From assembly GCA_050916095.1 (NCBI GenBank), contig CP050901.1, forward strand, positions 1,178,001 through 1,242,000: a stretch of 64,000 nt of DNA, read 5' to 3'. The stretch is from JANPCX01 sp050916095. Lineage in GTDB: Bacteria; Pseudomonadota; Gammaproteobacteria; Burkholderiales; Burkholderiaceae_C. This document shows positions 42,918-51,210 of this stretch, piece after piece; within the stretch, counting starts at the first letter, position 1, and each line of letters starts with the position of its first letter. The notes beneath the pieces were generated by a model that had not been told where the DNA came from, searched no databases, and saw nothing but the letters and a program-made list of their open reading frames with translations. Made by a program: the position numbers and the translations under genes.

Positions 42918-43178
42918 ATGGGTTTCCTTTCCTTCTTCCTCGGCGAAAAGAAAAAGACGGCCAACGTTGCCAAAGAGCGGCTGCAGCTGATCCTGGCCCA
43001 CGAGCGCAATGGCAAGCCCTCCAGCCCAAGCTACCTGGCCGACTTGCAGCGTGAGCTGTTGGCCGTGATCTCGAAGTACGTCTCGGTGAATCCCGATGAC
43101 ATCAAAGTGCAGATGGAACGACAAGGGGATTTCGACGTGCTCGAAGTCAAGATCGAACTGCCAGAATCGACGAAGTAA
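42918..43178 (+). CDS. minE: cell division topological specificity factor MinE
   Basis: The 86-residue protein has the N-terminal MinD-binding segment (KTANVAKERLQLILAHERNG) and the C-terminal dimerisation domain (DIKVQMERQGDFDVLEVKIE). It stimulates MinD ATPase and drives the oscillation. Normal length, last gene of minCDE. Confidence 0.96.
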   Translation: MGFLSFFLGEKKKTANVAKERLQLILAHERNGKPSSPSYLADLQRELLAVISKYVSVNPDDIKVQMERQGDFDVLEVKIELPESTK

Positions 43179-43715
43179 GGCACAACCTCCCAGCATGGCG
43201 CCTGCACGATGGGAGGCCATCAAACCACGAGGCCTTTTCCGCTCGTATAACGCGTCCTGCCGCGACCATTTCAGGTCGCCCGAAGAGGAGTAGGCATCCA
43301 TGCGGTGGTCAAACGGTTGATGCGGCGAGCGGCCAAGTCGGCGGATCGCGACTACCAGCATTTATTCGAGCCAAGAGCTGGCCCGCAAGATTGAGGCCAT
43401 CAGGGGCATGAAACGACAGGTGGTGGCGGTGTCAGCGGGGCCCAAGACCACCGGTACCGACTGGTTCAGTTCAGGACGGTGTGGATGTCCGCTCCACCTA
43501 CGATAGCGGTCATCGTTGTTGGCCCAGAGATGGATCAGCCAACGGCGAATTCGTGGCTGTGACTGTGAAGCTGGCAACGTCCTGTGAATGACAGCAATCG
43601 CTGCAAAGCAGCCGTTCCAATCAAACCGTCTGGCATCGGGCAAGGCTTGCCCCCAGTCATCCCCACTCTTCCGTCCATCTCCCCCACGTTCACTACCAAA
43701 ACTCCCGCCGCCCCC
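43179..43715. other. 537-bp region after minE, no supported gene
   Basis: CCTCCCA and TGGGAGG (43188-43217) can pair just after minE and may help end the transcript. Beyond this, protein-like pieces in shifting frames (VVKRLMRRAAKSADRDYQHL; ELARKIEAIRGMKRQVVAVS) suggest a decayed gene, but no start, stop and family agree. Confidence 0.4.
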
Positions 43716-45575
43716 TCAATACACCCGCACCGCCGTATCAAACTGCCAAGACCGTCGAATTTCAATCACGTCCACCTCACGCGCCAGCGCGGGTGAGAAG
43801 GGGGCGTAGGGCACCAGGCTTTGCACGATGTCGCGCACGGCTTGGTCGATTTCCTGCACACCACTGGACTGCACGAAGGTCAGGGACTCTACAGAGCCGT
43901 CGCTGCGGATGGCGACGGTGACGAGGGGCGGCGTGTAGGGGCGTCGCGACGCTTCGCGCACTTTGTCGAGCGTGGGGTTGAGCTGGATCTTGCGGGCCCA
44001 GGCTTCTGCGTACAGCACGAGTTCTTGGTTGGGGTCGCTGCGGCCCAACAAACGGGCGCGGCGTGCGCCGCTGGCTGAGGGGCCCATGCGAGAGGGTGAG
44101 TTTGCGGCGGTTGCCGCTGCGGCGCGCTGGGCCGCTTCTTCATCGAGTTGCCGCCCCATGGCGCGGCGTGAGGCTTCGCGGCGGGCTTCGTCTTGGGCAG
44201 CTTCGGCACGGGCAGCGTCTTGCCGTGCTGTGGCTTGGCGGGCGGTCTCCTGGCGCTGGGCTTCCAGGCGTTCAGCTTCGCGACGGCCAGCCTCGATGCG
44301 CTGGGTCTCTTGGCGCGCTGCTTCTAGGTGTGCCGCTTCTCGCCGCGTCGCTTCCTGTCGTTCGGCGTCCAAGCGCGCACGCTCGGCTCGTTGGGCTTCT
44401 TGCCTTGCAGATTCCATCTGGGCCGTGGCTTGGCGTGCTGACTCTTGGCGTTGAGCTTCCAGCCGTATGGCCTCCATTTTTTGGGCTTCTTGGCGACTGG
44501 CTTCCTCTTGCGCTGCTTTTTGCAGGGCGGCTGCTTGTATGGCGGCTGCTTTGCGCTCGGCTTCCAAAGCAAGGCGTGCGGCTTGCTCGGCTTCCTGTTT
44601 GGCAGCTTCAAGCTGTGCCGCCGCCTGGCGCTCCGACTCCAGTCGTTTGGCTTGCATGCGAGCTGCCTCTTGCTGCTGCGCCTGTTGCTGGGCCCGCTGT
44701 TGGATCTGGGCTTGCGCCTGGCGTTCCAACTCGTCGAGTCGGGCCTGTTCGATGGCTCGCTCCTGTGCGGCTGTCTCGATCTGCTCACGAGCCGCTTCTG
44801 CCGCTTCATTGGCCGCGCGTGCAACGGCCTGCGGGCTGGACGCGCTTGGCGCGGCAGTCACGGCTCTTTCTGGTTCGGGCTCTGACGGCGTGGTGATGAC
44901 GGGCTGTGATACCGGCGCTTGTACAGGCATGGTCGGCGGTGTCGCAGGCTGTGGCGCTGGGGGCTTGGTGGGTGAGGCGCTGTCGGTCTGCGCGGTGGTG
45001 ATGGCCGCAGCCGGGGTCCTGGGTGCAGGCGGCGCATCCAGGGCGCTTTCCGAGCGCGTCGGCGTTTCTGTGGCGACTGCATCGGCGGCGCTGGTGGGCG
45101 CTTCGTCGGTGATGTTCCCAAGCACTGGCGCTGTGGGCAGGATCGCGGCGGGCGCTTGTCTTGTGGAGACGGGTGGCAGCGGTGGTTGAACTACCGGCGA
45201 GGCCACTGGGCTCGTTGGTTCCGAACCGCTGACCCGGGGCGGCATGAGCACGACACGCACATCGGGTGTTGCGGCTCGCCGCTCTTGCCAAGGCAGGCCA
45301 AACCCCGGCAAGCCGAGCCCCTGGCCGCTGAAGACCAAACTCAACACCAGCGCGTGCATCAGCAGCGAGACCAACACGGCCAGCAGCACGTGTCTGCGTT
45401 CGGTTCTTTTGTGAACCTGTGACTTGATCGCTTTCCTTGGTCGCTGTGGCGGAGGGTGGGCGCGGGTGGGCCTAGGGGCGTTGCCCGCGCGATGCGCCAC
45501 GACGGCAGCGCGCTGCACGTGTTCTTGGCGTGGGCCTGGCCTGGGTGTTGGCTGCGGCGCGTTGTTCTGTGCCAA
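43716..45575 (-). CDS. TonB/TolA-like energy transducer with long Ala/Glu/Arg coiled coil
   Basis: The 619-residue protein has a basic N-terminal tail, one membrane helix (HVLLAVLVSLLMHALVLSLV, about 62-82), a Pro/Ala-rich stretch, about 250 residues of repeats such as EAERLEAQRQETARQATARQ, and a C-terminal TonB-like domain (NPTLDKVREASRRPYTPPLV, SDGSVESLTFVQSSGVQEID, VDVIEIRRSWQFD). The architecture is that of TolA/TonB proteins, which span the periplasm to couple inner-membrane energy to the outer membrane. No exbBD or tolQR is adjacent. The start appears to be TTG 45575 with AGGA upstream. Confidence 0.8.
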   Translation of the reverse strand: MAQNNAPQPTPRPGPRQEHVQRAAVVAHRAGNAPRPTRAHPPPQRPRKAIKSQVHKRTERRHVLLAVLVSLLMHALVLSLVFSGQGLGLPGFGLPWQERRAATPDVRVVLMPPRVSGSEPTSPVASPVVQPPLPPVSTRQAPAAILPTAPVLGNITDEAPTSAADAVATETPTRSESALDAPPAPRTPAAAITTAQTDSASPTKPPAPQPATPPTMPVQAPVSQPVITTPSEPEPERAVTAAPSASSPQAVARAANEAAEAAREQIETAAQERAIEQARLDELERQAQAQIQQRAQQQAQQQEAARMQAKRLESERQAAAQLEAAKQEAEQAARLALEAERKAAAIQAAALQKAAQEEASRQEAQKMEAIRLEAQRQESARQATAQMESARQEAQRAERARLDAERQEATRREAAHLEAARQETQRIEAGRREAERLEAQRQETARQATARQDAARAEAAQDEARREASRRAMGRQLDEEAAQRAAAATAANSPSRMGPSASGARRARLLGRSDPNQELVLYAEAWARKIQLNPTLDKVREASRRPYTPPLVTVAIRSDGSVESLTFVQSSGVQEIDQAVRDIVQSLVPYAPFSPALAREVDVIEIRRSWQFDTAVRVY

Positions 45576-45906
45576 AAGCTGGCTTCCTGTGTTGTGGTGA
45601 TGGCAAAGACAGCGAATCCGCTACGGATGGGCTGCCCTGCGCCATGTGTGCTGATCGCATACGACTTGCAGAATTGTGGATGACGCGGCTGTCGATTTTC
45701 GGTGAGTGCCGCCACGGTGGGCTCTACCGCCTGCTGCGCAGGGTGTCAGGCCTTGACAGAAGGCGTGTATTGCCGAGCCCAAGTTGTGTCACTGGCGAGG
45801 GCGTTTGATGTTCACGCAGCCGAGGGCGGCGTACGCGCCTTGGATTGACTCGCAGCGCCTGCGCAGGGCACTTGAGCGTCTCGCCAAGCTGCGAGCGTGA
45901 GCGACC
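45576..45906. other. intergenic region upstream of the TonB/TolA-like gene
   Basis: No gene is supported. Two minus-strand genes flank it, so the promoter of the TonB/TolA-like gene should lie near its right-hand neighbour. I see no clear box. Confidence 0.4.
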
Positions 45907-47115
45907 TCACTGGTCTTTGTTGCGCCGCTTTTTGCGGCGTGGTGGGGGCTCAGGAGGGGTTTCGTCTTGCTTGGCAGCGAGGTGCATGTCCCCCACTTGG
46001 TGGCGCCAAGGGATGCCGAGCCGGCCTGGACGGGTGGTCACCCACAGTGTGTCACCCACGCGAGCTTCCCGATGGATGCTGGGGTTCACCCCAAAAAAGC
46101 CGGCGTTGGTGATCAGTCCATGGTCAACCGAGCCGCTGCGGGTTTGCTGGACCTTTTCTTCAATGTCGCCTTTGACAGTGATGGGCTCGGCGTTGTCGGC
46201 CGCACCGTTCACACCAACCGCTGCGCCATAAGCAATCACCCAAGAACCCAATGCAACCAGAGGCAGCATGGGCAGCCAAGCGCGGTGGTTGAGCAGACCA
46301 CGCCCTCGCAGCCGCCACGACACCACGCCCCAGGCCACCGTGGCCAGCAAGGCAAAGGCAGCGGCGCCACGCATGACCGGGCCGCGTTCTACTGGCGGGT
46401 AGGCCATGTCAATGCCGATGGTGGGGAGTGCGGCCAACGCGGGCAGCGCGACGGCCAGCATCACGGCGATGATGGTGCCCCGGCCCTCTGTATTGACCTT
46501 GAAGTTGCGCCCGCCAGACCAGACTTTGGACGTCCCGGGTAGCGGGTCAGGGGTGCTGTCGATGGCAAGGGCCAATGCCCGGTGGATGAGTGCGACATTG
46601 CGTTTTTCATCGGGGCTGCTGTGTGCGCGCATGATCACGGCTTGGTCTTGCGCTGACCAAATCACGCTGTGCACACCGTCATCAAACAACTGCTTCAATC
46701 CCGCTCGCGTTGGGCTTGCAGCCAGCAGGGCTGCTGCCACGGTGGGGTCAGCACATTGGATCAGCAGGCCCTCGTCGAAGGCGGGATCGCCTGTGGCGTA
46801 GGGCGCGATCAGCCCTGAGGCGGTGGCGGTGGCGTCTATCAAGTCACGCTGGTGAACCGACAGCGTTTGTTTCACCTGGGCGGGCACCGCGAGTTGAATT
46901 TGCGTGGGTCCATGTTTCACGCGGCCCAATGCCACCTCACAGGCGCGGCCCCTGTGATCAAGGTGGATGACGCTGCCGGAGGCAAGTTGACCGCCCAAAC
47001 TGGTGGCCAGGCTGCGTGCGCGTTTGTTCCATGCATGCAACTCATGCCAAATGATGCTGGTGAAGATGCAGCCCGCTAGCAAAAAAATGGCACCCACCCA
47101 CCACTGAGCAGCCAT
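45907..47115 (-). CDS. membrane protein of unknown function
   Basis: About 402 residues. An N-terminal membrane helix (WVGAIFLLAGCIFTSIIWHE) precedes a soluble region of about 180 residues with no motif I know. Three further helices follow (IIAVMLAVALPALAALPTIG; AAAFALLATVAWGVVSWRL; AWLPMLPLVALGSWVIAYG), then a periplasmic or cytoplasmic domain (ITVKGDIEEKVQQTRSGSVD) and a very basic tail (PPRRKKRRNKDQ). I start at ATG 47115 because the GTG at 47124 has no ribosome binding site. No operon partner. Confidence 0.6.
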   Translation of the reverse strand: MAAQWWVGAIFLLAGCIFTSIIWHELHAWNKRARSLATSLGGQLASGSVIHLDHRGRACEVALGRVKHGPTQIQLAVPAQVKQTLSVHQRDLIDATATASGLIAPYATGDPAFDEGLLIQCADPTVAAALLAASPTRAGLKQLFDDGVHSVIWSAQDQAVIMRAHSSPDEKRNVALIHRALALAIDSTPDPLPGTSKVWSGGRNFKVNTEGRGTIIAVMLAVALPALAALPTIGIDMAYPPVERGPVMRGAAAFALLATVAWGVVSWRLRGRGLLNHRAWLPMLPLVALGSWVIAYGAAVGVNGAADNAEPITVKGDIEEKVQQTRSGSVDHGLITNAGFFGVNPSIHREARVGDTLWVTTRPGRLGIPWRHQVGDMHLAAKQDETPPEPPPRRKKRRNKDQ

Positions 47116-47281
47116 GTCTTTCACTGGTGGAGCCGGGTTGTGGTTTTCATACCAAGCATCATCGGCTGTTGGGCCGCAGGCTTGAGACTGAGTCTGTGGC
47201 CGCTGTGGCCCAGGCCTCTCTTTAGGAAGCGCTGAACTGAGGCGATTTATTCAGCATTTTCTTGATGCAAAAACAGGACTA

Positions 47282-47368
47282 GCGCCACAAGCGATAAGCC
47301 CAAAACCCTTGGTCCTTGGCAATGCGCTGGTACAACTCCTCGGGCGCGTCCCCGGTGAAATATCCGGG
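47282..47368 (-). pseudogene. 3' fragment of an AraC-family regulator gene
   Basis: The minus strand reads YFTGDAPEELYQRIAKDQGF then WAYRLWR and a stop at 47279-47281. This matches the C-terminus of the complete AraC regulator at 48171-49052 (FAPDELYRRMASDEGFWSYRL). It directly follows the stop of the bicupin gene, in the same frame. It is a remnant of a second, related regulator that once lay here. Confidence 0.8.
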
Positions 47369-48022
47369 CTAGGCCAAATGCCCCACCTTCACGAAGATCA
47401 AACACCCGGCCTCGGAGAACGGCTGGTGTGAACTCAGGTGCGGGCTGCGTATCCAGGTGCCGGTGGGGTAGTTGCCAAACTCGTCTTGAAACTGGCCCTG
47501 CAAGACAAAAATTTCCTCGCCGCCGTGGTGTCGGTGTGGGTTGAACACGGTGCCGGGTGCCCAGCGCACCAAGGCGGTGTGGGTGGTGCCGAACTGGGCC
47601 AGCGGCAAGACTTCAAGGCCGGCCACCAAGCCGGGAGACCAATGCTGGTCCTGCGGGCGGACAACCACACGTTCCGCATCGTCTTCACTCAACTGACGCA
47701 ACTTGACGAAAAGCGTGCAGCCGCTGGCGCTGCGCGGTGCATGGCTGGAACCGTGTGGGTTCTTGAGGTAGGTGCCTGCAGGGTAGATGCCATCTTCGTC
47801 CTCGAACTCGCCTTCCAGCACGATGATCTCTTCCCCTTGCGGATGCGCATGCTTAGAAAAAGTGGCCCCGGCCTCGTAGCGCACCACGCTGGTGGCCCGC
47901 GCCTCTTCACCGCCTTCACGGGCCAGCAAACGGCGCTGCACGCCGGCGGCGGGGCTGGGTTGCCAGGGCAGGTCGTTCGAGTGCAGCACGACGCGCACAG
48001 AAATGTCGGTATTCAAATTCAT
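47369..48022 (-). CDS. ChrR-like bicupin protein
   Basis: The 217-residue protein has two cupin domains, each with metal-binding motif 1: ATFSKHAHPQGEEIIVLEGE (about 53-72) and TVFNPHRHHGGEEIFVLQGQ (about 160-179), and each with a G-Y/N-P-A/T-G-T motif after it. It resembles the cupin half of ChrR anti-sigma factors, which sense singlet oxygen or peroxide, but lacks the N-terminal anti-sigma zinc domain. It may be an enzyme or a metal-dependent sensor. It is near the AraC regulator on the same strand. Confidence 0.8.
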   Translation of the reverse strand: MNLNTDISVRVVLHSNDLPWQPSPAAGVQRRLLAREGGEEARATSVVRYEAGATFSKHAHPQGEEIIVLEGEFEDEDGIYPAGTYLKNPHGSSHAPRSASGCTLFVKLRQLSEDDAERVVVRPQDQHWSPGLVAGLEVLPLAQFGTTHTALVRWAPGTVFNPHRHHGGEEIFVLQGQFQDEFGNYPTGTWIRSPHLSSHQPFSEAGCLIFVKVGHLA

Positions 48023-48170
48023 GGGGAGTAGCTTGCGATGTTGACGCTTGTGTCTTTTTCGACGGCTGCAGTATGCGGCGTATCAATTGAACAGACGTTG
48101 GGCAGGGGCTTTGATGCGCAATGGGTTGAAGATGGCAAACGTTTCCTCGTGCTGCAAGCTCAGCAGCTTG
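48023..48170. other. short gap between the AraC and bicupin genes
   Basis: No gene was seen. GGGGAGTAG-type purine-rich sequence is on the plus strand only. No operator is evident. Confidence 0.35.
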
Positions 48171-49052
48171 CTAGGCCCACAAGCGATAACTCCAAAACCC
48201 CTCATCCGAGGCCATACGCCGGTACAACTCATCCGGCGCAAATCCGGTGACGCGGCGGGTTTCTCGGCAAAGGTGGGATTGGTCAGCGTAGCCACTGGAT
48301 TCGGCCACCGCCGCCCAGTTGGGGTGCTGGCCTTGTTCGGCGGCGGCCAGGCCTTCAAAGAAGGCGTGTTCGGCTCGGCCCATGCCGCGCAGCTCGCGCA
48401 GGGGCTGGCCGGCCCATTGTTTGATGCGGCGCTCCACTTGCCGCAGGCTGCGGCCCGCGCCGGAGGTGGCGGCACGCAGGGCCAAGGCCTGGGCCCAGTC
48501 CCGGACGCGGTGGGCTTGCATGGGTTGTTTGGGCCGTGTGGCGTTCCACAGGGGTTCTAAAAAATCTTGGATCAGTACCACGCGCTGGTCGTCGTCGGCC
48601 TGTGCGGCCACGGTGTTGAAAAAATCAACCCAGTGGGATGGGAAAATCTCGCGCACGTTGATGAAACGGTTGACCGTTTGCGGTACGTCGATGCCGGTCA
48701 ACTGGTGCAAGGCGTCGGGCATGAAGAGCAGCATCATGCCGTGCGCGGGACCGGGGCACCATGAGACGCAGGGCCGGGTTTGTGGGCCACTGAATATCAC
48801 GCCCGACAGGGTGGTGCGGTGGGCGCTGTCCAGTTGCACCGGCGTGCCAGACGGAAGCAACTCGCTGCTGCCGTGAAACCACCAGTTGATGACGCACAGC
48901 GGCGACGCGGGAAAGTAGTTGAAGCGCTGTGCCTCGGTCAATTCAAGGCCCAAGGTGCTGCGGGCCATCACGCCACGCAGGCAGGTGCTCAATGATGTGC
49001 GCGGCAACCACAGGCGGTTGATGGCATTAGACAGGGGGGCGGTGGGTGGCAT
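48171..49052 (-). CDS. AraC-family transcriptional regulator
   Basis: The 293-residue protein has a diverged N-terminal sensor part (FNYFPASPLCVINWWFHGSS) and a C-terminal AraC DNA-binding domain with two HTHs: SLRQVERRIKQWAGQPLREL, then NWAAVAESSGYADQSHLCRE and RRVTGFAPDELYRRMASD. Targets are unknown. The neighbouring bicupin gene on the same strand and the P450 gene on the other side are candidates. Start ATG 49052. Confidence 0.88.
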   Translation of the reverse strand: MPPTAPLSNAINRLWLPRTSLSTCLRGVMARSTLGLELTEAQRFNYFPASPLCVINWWFHGSSELLPSGTPVQLDSAHRTTLSGVIFSGPQTRPCVSWCPGPAHGMMLLFMPDALHQLTGIDVPQTVNRFINVREIFPSHWVDFFNTVAAQADDDQRVVLIQDFLEPLWNATRPKQPMQAHRVRDWAQALALRAATSGAGRSLRQVERRIKQWAGQPLRELRGMGRAEHAFFEGLAAAEQGQHPNWAAVAESSGYADQSHLCRETRRVTGFAPDELYRRMASDEGFWSYRLWA

Positions 49053-49124
49053 GGTGAAAGTTTAGGATGCTTTGCATCACTCTTGCGAGGCGGTGGTGGC
49101 GCGGATCGGGATGGGCTACAAGGT

Positions 49125-49163
49125 GTTTTTCATGCCAATAGCACGGCTATTGGCATGAAAAAC
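49125..49163. other. 18-bp perfect inverted repeat with 3-base loop
   Basis: GTTTTTCATGCCAATAGC and its complement GCTATTGGCATGAAAAAC flank ACG. The A/T-rich parts are at the outer base of the stem with no T-run after it on either strand, so it is not a standard terminator. It may be a transposon remnant or a regulatory hairpin. Confidence 0.6.
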
Positions 49164-49277
49164 AACGCCGTAGACCGCCCGAGTCCGTGCTGCCACGGTC
49201 CGCAACGAATGATGCAGAGCATCCTTTGAGCGCTCCGCTGGTGTTGGTGTCAGGTGGCCACTCAAAACCCTGCCTGA

Positions 49278-49412
49278 TTAGCGACATTCTTCAGCTCGAC
49301 CCCTACCTCCGTTCGGGCTGAGCCTGTCGAAGCCAGCGTTTAGTGCCAAGCGCTACCCTTCGACAGGCTCAGGGCGAACGGAGGACGGCTGAAGAATGTC
49401 GCCAATCAAGAA
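49278..49412. repeat. short palindromic element with a REP pair inside
   Basis: GATTAGCGACATTCTTCAGC at the left and its near-complement GCTGAAGAATGTCGCCAATC at the right enclose a REP pair (CCGTTCGGGCTGAGCCTGTC / GACAGGCTCAGGGCGAACGG). A shorter copy of the outer element, without the REP pair, lies at 50985-51041 on the other side of the P450 gene. Confidence 0.8.
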
Positions 49413-49473
49413 ACCCTGTGATGTCGAAATCCTTCTATACGCGGCGCGGCCGTAAGGGCAGCATGCCAGCCTC

Positions 49474-50907
49474 ATGAACACTTCAAATTTCACTCACCAT
49501 TCGAGCATGCCTAATACTTCTGCATTGACCGCCACGCCCCGAGCCCCAGGCGAACTGCCGCCCGGGCCGCCTTCACGGTGGTGGGGCTTCCCAATGCTGC
49601 GCGACATGAAACGCGACTACCTGGGTTTTGTTGAAAAACTCCAGCGCGACCACGGCGACATCAGTTTCATGCGTGTGGTGAACGAGCGCGCCTATGACTT
49701 GTTCACGCCCGAGCTGGTGCGTGAGGCCTTGGTGGACAACGCCCAGCACCTGATTCGCTGGGAGCGTGGTGTGGACGTGTTTGCCGAGGTGTTTGGACGC
49801 AGTGTGCTCACCACCGAGGGCAACACGTGGCAAAGGCAGCGCCGCATGCTGCAACCCGCCTTCACGCCGAAACGGGTGGCGGGTTATGCGGCCTTGATGG
49901 TGGACGCTGCGGTTGCGGGCCTGGATGCCGCCGTACCGACAGGGCAGAGGGAGGCCCTGGTGCCGATGGATGCGCTGTTCTCCGGCTTGGCCATGGACGT
50001 GATTTTGCGAACCTTGTTCAGCGACCGTGTGCGCCCGCAAGACAGCCGGGAGGCCGCTTGGGCCACGCAGACCCTGAGCGAGACGGCCATGCGTGAAATG
50101 TTTTGGCCCGTCACCTTGCCCGACTGGTTGCCGCTGCCGGGCAAGGCCGCCAAACGCCGTGCCATTCGCAGCTTGCGGCAATTGGTGGGCCGCCACATCA
50201 CCGCGCGGCGCGCTGCAGCCGCCTCATCGCATGACGATTTGTTGTCCATGTTGCTGGCCCTGCGTGACGATGAAAACGGGCAGAGGCTGAGCGAAGCCGA
50301 GGTGTTTGACCAATGCATGGTGAACTTTCAGGCTGGCCACGAAACCTCGGCCACTGCCTTGTTGTGGTGGAGCCGTTTATTGGCTGAACATCCCGATGTC
50401 GCGCAGCGTGCCAGTGAAGAGGTGCACACGGTGCTTGCTGGGCGCAATCCGGGTCCAGACGATTTGGCGGCGTTGCCTTGGTTAACGGCGAGTTTGAAAG
50501 AGGCCATGCGCCTCTTTCCGCCAGTTGGTGCGCTCATGTCAAGACGCACGACCCGTGCCATGGAACTGGGCGGCTGGCACATTCCCCAAGGAGCAATCTT
50601 GCGCATCACGCTGTGGCAATTGCACCGCGACCCGCGTTCGTTCGCAGAGCCACAAGCCTTTCGCCCCGAGCGCTTTTTGCCCGATGCGCCACCGCCGCCG
50701 CGTGGCGCTTGGATGCCCTTTGGTGCCGGGCCTCGGGTCTGCATTGGTCAGCACTTCGCCATGCTGGAAATGACCCTGCTGGCGGCGATGTTGTTGCAGC
50801 GTTATCGAATCGTTCTGCCACACGACGCGCCGCCTTGTTCACCGGTGTTGAATGTCACCTTGCGCCCCCAGGGCGGCTTGCGCTTGTGTTTGCAGCGGGT
50901 GTCTTGA
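49474..50907 (+). CDS. cytochrome P450
   Basis: The 477-residue protein has a proline-rich start (GELPPGPPSRWWGFP), the oxygen-activating I-helix AGHETSATAL (about 287-296), the ExxR pair E343/R346 in SLKEAMRLFPP, the PERF region, and the heme loop FGAGPRVCIGQHF with Cys423. The sequence resembles soluble bacterial relatives of the CYP4/CYP102 type, which often hydroxylate fatty acids or alkanes; the substrate here is unknown. No ferredoxin or reductase gene is adjacent. ATG 49507 is an alternative start. Confidence 0.92.
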   Translation: MNTSNFTHHSSMPNTSALTATPRAPGELPPGPPSRWWGFPMLRDMKRDYLGFVEKLQRDHGDISFMRVVNERAYDLFTPELVREALVDNAQHLIRWERGVDVFAEVFGRSVLTTEGNTWQRQRRMLQPAFTPKRVAGYAALMVDAAVAGLDAAVPTGQREALVPMDALFSGLAMDVILRTLFSDRVRPQDSREAAWATQTLSETAMREMFWPVTLPDWLPLPGKAAKRRAIRSLRQLVGRHITARRAAAASSHDDLLSMLLALRDDENGQRLSEAEVFDQCMVNFQAGHETSATALLWWSRLLAEHPDVAQRASEEVHTVLAGRNPGPDDLAALPWLTASLKEAMRLFPPVGALMSRRTTRAMELGGWHIPQGAILRITLWQLHRDPRSFAEPQAFRPERFLPDAPPPPRGAWMPFGAGPRVCIGQHFAMLEMTLLAAMLLQRYRIVLPHDAPPCSPVLNVTLRPQGGLRLCLQRVS

Positions 50908-50984
50908 CTGTGCCACCGTCACACCCGGTGGGATCCCGTCCACCGGCGTATTGCGCGTCCAGCTTGCACAGGCTTTTTTGAACT

Positions 50985-51041
50985 GATGTGCGACATTCCT
51001 CAGCCCAAACGCGTCAAGCTGACGAATGTCGCCAATCAAGT
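50985..51041. repeat. short palindromic element downstream of the P450 gene
   Basis: GATGTGCGACATTCCTCAGC and GCTGACGAATGTCGCCAATC form the arms. It matches the outer parts of 49278-49412. It may act as a terminator-like hairpin for the P450 gene. Confidence 0.7.
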
Positions 51042-51210
51042 TCTGTGGACGGCTACTGCACGGGAGATGGGCTCCACGCAGGCCTCACGCACAAGATTTC
51101 TTGCTCAGCAAAGGATGTCTTGGATCTTGGTCAGCTCGTCGTTCAACTTGACCACAGCCCGCCAAGTTCAATGCGCGGCATCTTGAAGGGGGCCTCGTAG
51201 AATGTCGGCC

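Larger units (their letters stand above)
49053..49473. other. intergenic region upstream of the P450 gene
   Basis: No gene. It contains the hairpin at 49125-49163 and the nested repeat at 49278-49412. Confidence 0.5.

Noticed and set aside
51061..51200. Small RNA gene upstream of dnaX
   Set aside because: No stable fold or known RNA family could be recognised; a 25-codon minus-strand frame there has no support either.
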